DNA of 64,000 nucleotides from Acanthacorydalis orientalis (Eukaryota; Arthropoda; Insecta; Megaloptera; Corydalidae), in assembly GCA_034766995.1 (NCBI GenBank), contig CM068319.1:21813969-21877968 (forward strand). Reading direction: 5' to 3'. The position numbers and the translations under genes were made by a program. Each line of letters opens with the position of its first letter. The first letter of the stretch is position 1. The notes beneath the pieces are model-generated. The model did no database searches, was not told where the DNA came from, and saw only the letters and a program-made list of their open reading frames with translations. Shown one piece after another: positions 53,663-64,000 of this stretch.

Positions 53663-53734
<72 letters not shown>

Positions 53735-54388
53735 TCATATGAATTAAAACATATTTAATTAAAAATTAAAGTATATTATTAAAATTATGGTTTTTAGTAT
53801 AGTACATTATTTCATTTTAACAATTAAATCACTCTTTATATAGAACAGAAATGTGTTCTTATCAAAATTTTGAGAAAGAGACTTTGCTCATTTTCATTTT
53901 GTTTTTGGTTTCTGTACATTCCATGGCGATGCTATTATCTTCAGAAAATGAACGTAGGAAAATCACATAAATCAAATCAAAAAAATGACAATCCATAAGC
54001 TAAACTCTAAATCAACATTATTGAGCATTTTGATAAGATTTTTTTTAAGTATGTTACTTAAAATAAATCAATATTTTTATATATTATTATTATATCTCAC
54101 GAAGATGAAGAGACTTTTTTGTTGTCATAAAACATGTATACTCTAATATATTTGAATGTTCATACAGTTAAAATATTAATTAAATTATTTCCAGGACTAG
54201 AATTTTTAATTATGAGAAATATATCATTTACTCAATATCTTTCCTTAATTCATTCATTTAGTGATATTATACATGGAGTCATTAAATATTATTCTCGTTT
54301 ATATGACAACTTTGTAGGTTTTTTGTATTAATTAAAACAATAATTACACACTTAATTCAATTTACGAAACATATATACGAAAATAACT

Positions 54389-54442
<54 letters not shown>

Positions 54443-54758
54443 AATATAACGATCTGTTTATAACCGTTTTTCATATTCAGTATTTAAGCTGGAACCTTTT
54501 GGCTGAATTACACATTTCTAGATGTAATTTTAATAAAATAATTACATTTTCGAATCACAAATTCTCGTTTCTGTATTCAGTGAGGATTTTGGGTTGCCAT
54601 CATTAATTCAGTTATTGTATTAGAATTTAATTGCACGATTCTTTTTTATGTGTATATTGTATAATAAACTTCCATTTATATATTTTTTTACACAATTTCG
54701 ATATTTCTGTATAATTAAAATCATCATACATATTGAAATATTTTATTATATATATATA
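52541..54758. repeat. AT desert with (TA)n and compound arrays
   Basis: Arrays: (CA)n(TA)n at 52717-52790, (TA)n at 52961-53008, (TA)n(GA)n at 53667-53730, (TA)n at 54393-54439 and a short TA run at 54745-54758. The stretch 53010-53660 is A-rich and featureless. No gene is seen. Confidence 0.88.
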
Positions 54759-54952
54759 GGTGATTTAACTTAGGTTTCTACACAAAAGTATTAAAAAGAC
54801 GCAAAAATTAAAAAAAATGTTATTCTCCATTTTGTATTTTAGTTCAATTTTATTTTAGAATTGAACTAAAATATAAAATAAAATTAACATAATTTCTTAA
54901 CCCCTGCGCCCCTTTTTAATACTTCCATGTGGAAGCCTAAATTGAATCATTC
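54759..54952. mobile_element. foldback MITE, copy 2
   Basis: The left arm GGTGATTTAACTTAGGTTTC then TACACAAAAGTATTAAAAAG is the inverse of the right arm CTTTTTAATACTTCCATGTG then GAAGCCTAAATTGAATCAT. The centre is a perfect stem, TATTTTAGTTCAATT and AATTGAACTAAAATA, with a 9-base loop. The element has almost no unique centre, as in copy 1 at 38739-38925. TA runs touch both ends. It is non-coding and would be moved by an unidentified transposase. Confidence 0.9.
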
Positions 54953-55035
54953 AATATATATATATATATATATATACCGAGCTGTAACTCCATTAATAAT
55001 TCTAGTTGTCTATTCTCATCATACAGTTTTTCACT

Positions 55036-55230
55036 CTACACATGATTATTCAAAACCAGTTGTCCTAATCTTCTTCTTTCACGTCGTTCAAGTGGTATCC
55101 AAATTATTTTTAATGATCTTTCACTGACTTCTTTAAATGTGACCATATGAAATTATTTGTTTGCTTTCTGTCTCATTTTCTATTTTCCGTTAAATTTCAT
55201 TATTTTCTCTGTACGGGCTTTTTTTATTTG
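55036..55230 (-). pseudogene. LINE reverse-transcriptase ORF, C-terminal remnant
   Basis: On the minus strand, frames read NETESKQIISYGHI, then after a shift KEVSERSLKIIWIPLERRER and RRLGQLVLNNHV, then a stop at 55036-55038. This reproduces the post-reverse-transcriptase tail of insect non-LTR elements (family form WYGHVxRM, SExRLPK, WIPxxRRxRGRPxxxW). Frameshifts and stops are present, and no reverse-transcriptase core motif was found upstream. The RTE/Jockey-like group is likely, but the exact clade is uncertain. Confidence 0.55.
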
Positions 55231-55530
55231 TTGTATTTTAGATAAAAATGCTGGCTATTTTAAGGCTTGTTTTTAATTGTTGATCTTTTCTTGAGTCTTT
55301 TTGGCATTTTCCTGACTTCTATAGTTCTTTTATTGATTGTCATATTCTATTAATAAATATATAAAATCTAAATATTATATTTTATTTATGAAATTATATT
55401 GAGTAAATGTAATCTGAGATGAAAACACTAAATTATTTAAAAATATATTTCATTTCCGTTTATTAAGTGAAGTCTATTGTTAATATTTTAGTACACACAT
55501 GTACATGTATCTTTCCATCTGTCTATGTAT
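55231..55530. other. AT-rich spacer, possibly decayed LINE
   Basis: Sequence on the minus strand keeps a basic, Lys-rich reading (for example KMPKRLKKRSTIKN) that may be further LINE decay, but no motif can be assigned. Confidence 0.3.
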
Positions 55531-55553
55531 TTATTTATCTCTCTCTCTCTCTT

Positions 55554-55587
<34 letters not shown>
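55531..55587. repeat. compound microsatellite (CT)n(TA)n
   Basis: About seven CT repeats, TTTG, then about 15 TA repeats. Confidence 0.93.
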
Positions 55588-55590
<3 letters not shown>

Positions 55591-55625
55591 GTACTATTGT
55601 TTCTATAAAACAATATGTTTCTCTC

Positions 55626-55930
55626 TTAAAACGAATATATTTTGTTTATATTGTGTAACTTCTCTAAATTTATACCAATGAATACTGACATATCAAGTTT
55701 GTCACGTATGTTTTTGTACGCCTTACGTTTCAAAATTGATTTAAATAAACGTACTATACACCGTTGATAAATGTCTTCTCTTTGAGCCTTGCCCAACCTA
55801 GTTCTTTCTACGGACCACTTAACCAATTCTGCTTCGTATCTTTTTTTATAAATCGTTGCCTTCTTTCCTTACACTTGCTGAATGTCACGTTTTTGTGATA
55901 TATTATACTAGCCAAATACTCAAAGAACAT
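55626..55930 (-). pseudogene. frameshifted helical protein segment, possibly a LINE tail
   Basis: Read leftward, one frame gives KNVTFSKCKERRQRFIKK. At an A7 run near 55850 the sense moves to another frame, RYEAELVKWSVERTRLGKAQ then REDIYQRCIVRLFKSILKRK then AYKNIRDKLDMSVF. The pattern RYxxELVKW, then KAQREDIY about 12 residues later, resembles the RWxDEIxKxAG and AQDRxxW tail of non-LTR retrotransposon proteins. Similarity is weak, so a host-gene exon fragment is the alternative. Codon composition is richer in G+C than its surroundings. The single-base shift at a homopolymer could be decay or an assembly error. Confidence 0.35.
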
Positions 55931-56603
55931 AAAATAGCTATTATTATTATTAGCATGTCTACTTTACCTATTACTGTATTTTTTATGTACAGTTTATACA
56001 TTTTATGTATCTTTTTGTTCTGAATATTGTATATGTTTCAAATATAAATTTATTATAAAATGTATGTGCACGAACGTTTATGTAACTTCATTTAAAATTG
56101 TATTTTTTATTTATTTTCCTATTTAAATATTAACGTTTACATATTTCAAGACCTTTTATTTATCTTCATACCACAACTAATAAAATTATTTTCAAAAATA
56201 TGTTTTTAAGTATGCATATGTTTTTTTTTTAAGAAAAACAAATTAATAAATCAAATTAATAAATTGAGAGTATTCCATATACATGTTTACATACACATAT
56301 CTAAAAACTAGATATAAAATTATGTAATAGTATTAGTAGATATTATTTATTTAATATTATTATATACAAATGTATTAAATATATAGATTGTTTTTATACA
56401 GTTTTTCATAATAAAATAATTTCATAGAAATTATTTGAAGTCTAAACGTATTACCAAGTTTGTTTTCATAAAAAAATAAATTCAATTAACAATAATGGAA
56501 ATCTGTACATATATTTCTGGATTATAAATTAATAATGAATGACAAGATTCAACCGTAATTGTTTAGATTATAAATATATAGATATACATATGTTTATATT
56601 AAT

Positions 56604-56692
<89 letters not shown>

Positions 56693-56800
56693 TATGACAT
56701 GGCGTGATCAATAAACATGAATAAAAAACGAATGCAATCAGTGTTATAAAAATGATAATCAAATACCATTAAGTAAATTAAACCATTGTTGACGTAACAT

Positions 56801-56854
<54 letters not shown>

Positions 56855-57185
56855 TATATACATGAAAGGATATATTATAAAATAATAATATTGTAATAGG
56901 ATATTGAACATTAAAGATCTTTTTACAGCCACATTCATATTAGTTTTAGTAGTCGTCTGCTTGAAATCATTTTTAATGTTTGAAAATAATTAATTGAACT
57001 CTATTATGCAGACAATGATCTCATTAAAAATTTATCGGTTTTTGATCTTTGAACTGAAGTATGAGCTTAGTTTATGTAGGAGTAATATACATGTGCGTGG
57101 GAGTATATTAGATACGTCAAGAGAGACTAATGAGATTACTTTGAATATTTTTCGAATAATGTATTTGCCTAATATGCATGTACAC

Positions 57186-57243
<58 letters not shown>

Positions 57244-58887
57244 TTGATACAAAATTAATAACCTGGAAAGAAATTTTAATGAAAAATATGACAAATTGGT
57301 ATTATTTTTAATTAAAACATATTATTAATAAATTTAGTTCTTGTTTGCTTCACTCTATAAAGCATAAAATATATACATTGCTTGTATATTAATTAATTTA
57401 TTATTATTCTTTCTAGATGTATATTTCTTCTGAGTATCAACATACTGTTGACGAGAATCATGCAAATCTACCAAAGAAATCTCTACTAAACAGATAACAG
57501 GATAAAAATAGTGAGTATTCATCTCTTTTTTATTTAAGTGTAATATTTTTATTTTTCTGCAAAGATTTTTCAAGTGAGGTTTTTTAACTGATTTTTTTAT
57601 ACTTTTTATGAAATAATTCAGTTTATATTGGATGTATAAAAAAAATCGTTTCATTTAATATAAATGAACATTTTAAATAATATATTTTTAAAATTTGTAT
57701 TTTATATTAATTAGCATGTAAGATACTTTTAGGAATAAATCGAAATAAATTATTTTTTTATAATAATATCAATTATTTGTTACATAAGTTACAAATTATA
57801 ATTAGCGGTATACAAAAATGTTATGATTTATTTCATTTTCTAGAGCTTTTATATTTTTTTCTTTTAAATTTTCATTTTGTGTGAACTTTGTGAGAATATC
57901 ATATTTATTAATGATTGAAAAAGATATTTTATGATAAAACTTTGCATAAACTAGACTTCCAGTATGTTATATAAAAAAACAGATGTACTTTGGACTTTAT
58001 CTAACAACTTCTAAGTTGTTTACTGTTTGTTTTTTATGGTTTATATTTCGATAAGTGAAGCTGGAAGAAAAAAATTAGCTTATAAGTTTATCTTGATAAA
58101 AATAATAATATTGCATTATTATTTATCAAATATTTAATTAATAATAACAATATTTATTGATTTTAGTTTTAAATGCGTTTATAATTCCTTTTCAGATTTT
58201 TTTTATTTTTTGAAGTCATATTTTTAATAGAATGGAAGTAAATTGTTAATTTACAAATTACTATATACTTCAAAATATTTTTGGAGTTAAACTATTATCG
58301 AGAATTAACTCTGTATGGATTTCATATTTGTTGATTATTAAAAAGTCTAAATTTAATTTAGATTAGTAATAAGGCAAGGTGTAAAATCACTTACACATAT
58401 AAATTAATTTATAAAACTGGTTTTTTATTCAGAACTTATTTTCCTGTAAATCAAACTTAATATGTTTTATTAGAAAAATTTAAAAGAAATATTAGTTTAA
58501 GGGATTTATACATAGAAAGGCAAATTTATCGATTTTTTTTGTAGTATAGTTAAGTTTTATTTTCATATAATTTAGATTATATTCATGTTATTAATTAGAA
58601 AATAGAAAATAGGAAAGATAAGACTGACTAATTTTCTTTACATTTAATTTTTATTTTTCTGGATATAAACGTTTTTATGTGTTTATTTTTTTTGAAAATA
58701 TAATTTTTTTGAAGTTATATTATTGAAGATATATATTTAAAAATATTAAAATACGTTATATTACATTATTTTACTGTGTAATTATTATATATTTCACTGT
58801 GTAAGCTAATTGAAATTTCACCATTCAGTAGATAAAATTAGCTTGTTCGCGAGTTATTTAATTATGGGTAAACTTTTGCTTCATTTA

Positions 58888-58931
<44 letters not shown>

Positions 58932-59160
58932 TTTATACAAATATCTATTATCTAAATAAACAACTTTCTGTTATGTACACTGTATACAAACTGAATATTA
59001 TTGAGTAAAGGCAATATACGTATAAATACAATGTTATAACTTTAGTAATTTACACGATGTATTTATAAATGCAATTCAGTTACCACTTGTGACAAAAATC
59101 AGTGGCATCTATGAGGATTATTATTTATTTTCGGTATTGAATTTTAGAATTTTTATGATA
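55931..59160. repeat. AT desert with (TA)n arrays
   Basis: Arrays lie at about 56604-56696 ((CA)n then (TA)n), 56803-56852, 57189-57239 and 58891-58930. Two mixed-composition patches stand out: 57050-57180 (plus frame, RSNIHVRGSILDTSRETNEI) and 57414-57540 (minus frame, PVICLVEISLVDLHDSRQQY). Neither is recognised. The part 57660-58880 is featureless. Confidence 0.85.
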
Positions 59161-59219
59161 TACATATATATATATATGATGATGAATTTTTGATTATATA
59201 TATATTCATAAGTTATAAG

Positions 59220-59286
<67 letters not shown>

Positions 59287-59331
59287 ATGATGAATTTTTG
59301 ATTATATATATATTCATAAGTTATAAGATTA

Positions 59332-59387
<56 letters not shown>

Positions 59388-59391
59388 TATA
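59161..59391. repeat. duplicated 45-bp segment between (TA)n arrays, 108-bp period
   Basis: The sequence GATGAATTTTTGATTATATA, then TTCATAAGTTATAAGATTAT, occurs from 59181 and again from 59289. It is identical apart from an extra GAT in front of the second copy. Long (TA)n arrays lie between (59222-59282) and after (59333-59390) the copies. Confidence 0.93.
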
Positions 59392-59934
59392 TTCATTTAA
59401 GTGAGTATCTAAAGGTAATAACTCATGATTAAATCAGTATCCTGCAAATATCGATAAACTTATAAATGTACACTCATTTCATATCTAGAACAACGATAAT
59501 AAATTCGATTTTTGTCACTAATGTATTTTTTGTGATTATTTTCATAACATTCAAGTATGTTTCTTTTATACATATGTTGAATGCTGTCATTTTTTCTTGA
59601 ATTATTGAAACCTTTAACGAAAACTAATACAGAAAAAACAGTGAATCATAAACGTAGTTAGTCATAGATGTTATGTGTCGTTATATACTACCTGTAATTT
59701 TGAAAAAGGACAGCATTTCATATATATATTTTATTAAATTGATAAAATTTAATCATATTTTATGAAAGTAATAGGTTATATGTTATGGTATTTGCAATTA
59801 ATGTTATTAGTTCAATGCCTTTTCTTGAGAAAGCATTACCCAATATCTTTTTATTGGTTTTATTTCTATATACTCGGCGAAATTAGTATTGTAATAGAAA
59901 TGTGCCGTTTTTCTTTAAGACCAATATAATATAT

Positions 59935-60006
<72 letters not shown>

Positions 60007-60695
60007 CCCATATAATACTAATTTCATGTGTATTTTCTTAGAATAACAAATCCGATAGCAGATGTTGCAAAATGACACAGAGGCTTTTATTTTACAAAAG
60101 TCTCTTTTCAATCTAATTTTGAGCGCTTTACTAATGAAAGTAGTGAATTTAACATGTAAGAATACAATTTTAGATGTTCACCTCTATAAAAAACTAAACA
60201 TTTATCCATTTGCTTTTTATAGTTGTCTAATTAGTCTTCAGTATAGGATATCTCTAATATCATAGGTCCATCTGATTAGTCAAAACTGTATTCATTATTC
60301 ATTATTTTGTTATATTTATTTAACATTTTCACGAATAAAAAGTATCCATATTTATCTGAATTATACAAAAATGTCAAATAATCTGTTTGGATGTCATAAA
60401 GGATTTTCTATATTCACTTCTTGTTTGTGAGATGAACATTTCTACAGTTTCTATCTATTTCGCGTATCTTCAGATTCAAAATGAGTAGATTTGTCCATAA
60501 ATAATTTTACCAGATTATCAAATTGTCATTGAGTATCTAGATGACACATTTGTTTGTTAAAGATTTTTACATATGCAGTTAAGAAAATACATAATAATTA
60601 CGAATTTTACTCACAAAGAAGTATACGAGATTAGCATTCTAAGTCTTATAATAAATTATAAAAATTATATAGATTCCAAATAAAATGACCTTTAA

Positions 60696-60757
<62 letters not shown>

Positions 60758-61045
60758 TGAACAAAGACATAGTCTTAGGTTTCTCGAGAACGATTGAAAA
60801 TTATTTTCTTTTTGTTGTACAATGAAATCTCATAAAGTCATTTCCCTTTTATTACTTATATCTAGATTGTTTTCAGTTTTCATTGTAGAATGTATATAAA
60901 TCAAGTCTCTTTTAAATGTTATATTATTTACTGTTCGTGCATAATTAAATTAATTTCATTTTCTGTTTTCAAGTTATTTCATATTTGGATTCATTTAATC
61001 GTAATATTTTCTTATTTGTTTATTATTGAATATATAAAATAAATT

Positions 61046-61134
<89 letters not shown>

Positions 61135-61944
61135 CGAAAAAGTAAATTATAATGTAAATAATAAAAATAGTTCTAATAGATTGTATCAATATGATTTTAA
61201 TTATTTTGAAGTGTGTTCTAATTTTAAATCATGTATTATTGAAACTATATTTTTAATATAACAATGATTATTGTAATTATTCGAAGTAAGTGGAAGATTG
61301 TCAATTATTAACAATTTAAGACTGAAAAAGATATTGTATATATATATATATATATAATTCAATTTTGTTATTTAAAATTACTAATTGGATAATTACCAAT
61401 ATATAAATGAAACTGTATGTATATGGTAGTTGAAGTTGAATATTTTTTAAAAACTCTAATTGTATTCCGATTAAAGAAGACTTAGTAGTCTATGTGTTTA
61501 AGAAAGTAATAGGAGAAGTTTAAGAAATACGTAGATATCTTTTTTGTATAGAATGTATAGAATTAGAATTTGTATAGAATTAGAATTTGTAAGGTGTTTT
61601 TAAATTATTAGAACCTTTGAACATTGAATTCCTATTTTAAGACTTGAAACAGAATCTTTTATAAACTTCCCAGCATGTGCCATTGGATTCGAGTCATTCT
61701 TTTATTATTCAGTTTATATTTTATTCTAACTTCAATTTATAATTTATAATCGATTATTCGATCGTTATTCGATTTGAGACTTTGAAGCAAATGGAGAATT
61801 TTTATTTTCTAAGACCAATTTCGATATACGTTATTTTTAGGGTAAATGGTATGAACTTAGTGTAAACTGAATTTAAAACAATCATTTGAAAATGAATCAA
61901 ATCAAAACTGGCTATAAAAATGAAAAATTAAGGAGTAGTCTCAA

Positions 61945-62000
<56 letters not shown>

Positions 62001-62015
<15 letters not shown>

Positions 62016-62030
62016 TATACATATATATAC

Positions 62031-62040
<10 letters not shown>
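62001..62040. repeat. higher-order 10-bp repeat inside a TA array
   Basis: Four perfect copies of ATATATATAC stand within the longer (TA)n array at 61947-62070. The regular C every ten bases indicates unit-level duplication rather than scattered point mutation. Confidence 0.95.
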
Positions 62041-62076
<36 letters not shown>

Positions 62077-63084
62077 AGAGAAATATTATTAAAATCGTAT
62101 AGGGAAAAAGTACCAAGCAGATTATAAACGAAGTTCAAATAAATTAATAAAGTTTATTTGATTATTTTGCTTCCATAGCCGTTTCATGTATTTCCATCGA
62201 ATGTTCAGTTTTCATGAAACGAGGATTTGTTGTTCATTTCTTGATAAATAATGTATTAAATTTTATATACATCGTAATTATAACATCGAAACCTTCATGC
62301 AGAAATTAATCGTATTATCACAAGTCCGTGAATATAAAATTTCATTAAGAACCAAATGTAATGATGTTATGTACGATAAAACTGACGTATTAATTTCAGA
62401 ATGTATTTCTTTAATGTAATCATAACATTTTTTTATTAAACAATAATAACTTGTTCTGTTATACAGATTGTTTATATTTATGTTCTTGTCTTAGAATTTT
62501 TTAATGAAGTTTATGTTAATGTGTTCTTATTTCAGTATAATAATATTTTTTTTGCTAGTATAAGGGAGGTTAATATATATATATATATATAAATAAATTT
62601 ATAAATTCATCACATTATATATTTTTTAATTTCTTTCTATATACCAATATAATGTACTTTATTCGAATCATATATATTATCAAAACCATGATTCTCTATT
62701 TTTAAATTGTACTCATTTTTGTATTATGTGGTCTTGGTTCTGATTACTTATCAATGATTGCAAATAACTAAATTGATAACTATTATGAATGATCACTTAT
62801 TACCACTCACTGATTAGTAATTTCTCAGAATTAGTTCCGGCTTTTGAATCATTCTTAAGTAGCTAAAAGATATACCAAGCAGTTATATAATGAGTATATC
62901 AATAAGGTATCTGAGAATGGATCGAGATCCTAAACTAACACTTAAAAAAAACTACTCGAATGAGTAAAATGTTAGGACAAAGCCGCTAAGACAATATATA
63001 ATAAAGAGTTTTAAAACTTAAAAAAATATTAATAAATTATTATATTTGTAAGTTAATTTTATATATTTTCAAGTTTAAGACTTT

Positions 63085-63098
63085 TCTCTCTCTCTCTG

Positions 63099-63190
<92 letters not shown>

Positions 63191-63242
63191 TATATGTATA
63201 TATATATATATTTGTGTGTGTGTGTTTGTGTCTGTGTCTGTC
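63085..63242. repeat. compound microsatellite (CT)n(TA)n(TG)n(TA)n(TG)n
   Basis: CT repeats, short TA, about 11 TG, a long TA run with one AAAT step, then TTTG and TG repeats, grading into TGTC/TATC-type repeats to 63280. It is the most complex array in the window. Confidence 0.93.
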
Positions 63243-63597
63243 TATCTGTCTGACTTTCTGTCTATCTGTCTGTCTACCTTTGTGTATTTATATTTATATA
63301 TAGATACATAATGCGTATAATTTAAATTTCCATCTCATTACGTTTTTTGAATTTTTGATTAGATTGATTTAAACGAGAAATATGTTATAATGTGAACGAA
63401 ATACAATAAAATTAAATTCTTATATAAATTTATTTGACATCTTTAATTAAATATAAAATATCTTCATATTGCTTTTGAAATCTCTGGTATGTTTTAAAAA
63501 CATTTCTTTTTGACAGCTTTTGTATTCTGTTCAACATTTTAAATTATTTTCTGTGCTATTGAATATATTATGTTCTTGACAAATTTATGTAGAATAA

Positions 63598-63649
<52 letters not shown>

Positions 63650-63827
63650 AAATATGTATGTAATATTAAAACATTTATTATAGACTAAGGGTAGCGTTTT
63701 ATTTAAAATTTATATGTATTTTGTATTGTAATATTCTCCTACAAAGCCATGCACATACAGAAAATTACATAAACTTTCACACACAAGTGTGTGTTTCTAT
63801 GTTTTTTTATGTCTTTATGTCTTTATG

Positions 63828-63876
<49 letters not shown>

Positions 63877-64000
63877 TATGTTACTATTCAAATTTAATTT
63901 TAATAAAACTCACTTCTTTTGATTTCGTACGTCAACTCTAAAGAATAATATCTTTGTTTTGTCATGCTTTCAAATATATTTTTACTTTGTTCAATATAAT

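Larger units (their letters stand above)
59392..64000. repeat. AT desert with (TA)n arrays
   Basis: Arrays lie at about 59938-60004, 60702-60752, 61048-61130, 61336-61357, 61947-62070, 62573-62591, 63098-63242 (compound), 63599-63648 and 63827-63872. A 17-bp unit TAGAATTAGAATTTGTA is duplicated at about 61559-61592. No recognisable gene is present to the end of the window. Confidence 0.87.

Noticed and set aside
57355..57654. 99-codon minus-strand open frame starting at ATG
   Set aside because: It is Lys/Asn/Tyr-rich at both ends, as expected for chance AT-rich sequence. Only the middle 30 residues look protein-like and they match nothing I recognise.
1..64000. CRISPR arrays, bacterial operons, rRNA or tRNA genes
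   Set aside because: There are no regularly spaced repeats with unique spacers, no ribosomal or cloverleaf sequence was recognised, and the transposon content is eukaryotic.

Overview
This is a very AT-rich, eukaryotic, apparently gene-poor stretch, most likely from an insect. Unique sequence is about one-quarter G+C by eye. It is interrupted roughly every 0.7 kb by (TA)n microsatellites, and the only clearly recognisable coding material is decayed transposon sequence. At least seven Tc1/mariner remnants, a hAT remnant, LINE reverse-transcriptase tails and an LTR-like block point to an arthropod genome. An AT-rich hymenopteran would fit, but the sequence cannot fix the species. No bacterial-style genes, rRNA, tRNA or CRISPR array was seen. 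Nothing shows whether the window is intergenic or lies inside a giant intron. Layout. 1-1.9 kb: TA arrays, then a mariner deletion derivative (about 1082-1880). 2.0-2.4 kb: a CpG-containing, relatively GC-rich block. 2.5-5.4 kb: TA arrays and a 28-bp duplication. 5455-6132: an internally deleted hAT element with both terminal repeats. 6.1-10.4 kb: AT desert. 10.4-10.74 kb: 5' part of a mariner on the minus strand. 11815-12090: 5' end of a cecropia-type mariner. 12.1-19.6 kb: AT desert holding a hairpin and one candidate small exon. 19.6-19.68 kb: a possible hAT terminus. 21709-22771: the most complete mariner (minus strand). 24.03-24.59 kb: a tandem segmental duplication. 29328-29906: an internally deleted cecropia-type mariner with both ends. 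29.9-41.6 kb: AT desert with a foldback MITE at 38.74 kb. 41594-41926: a degenerate Tc1/mariner C-terminus. 43459-44262: second copy of the 1.08-kb deletion derivative. 45668-46358: a second, shorter copy of the 21.7-kb mariner family. 47.0 kb: an orphan exon-like reading frame. About 52.06-52.40 kb: a candidate solo LTR. 54759-54952: second foldback MITE. 55.0-55.9 kb: LINE reverse-transcriptase tails. 56-64 kb: AT desert with TA arrays and a 59.2-kb duplication. How the parts relate. No intact gene is present, so there is no operon or pathway. The organising theme is DNA transposons and (TA)n arrays. All four long mariner copies of the two non-cecropia families, and both foldback MITEs, abut TA arrays at both ends or nearly so. 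This fits either TA-targeted insertion into microsatellites or microsatellite growth from the TA target-site duplication. Long open frames reading Tyr-Ile repeats are microsatellite artefacts, not genes. I see no convincing undescribed functional system. The best leads are two deletion-derivative mariner families, a strand-polarity rule in compound microsatellites, and a few exon-like islands at 15.4, 23.6 and 47.0 kb.
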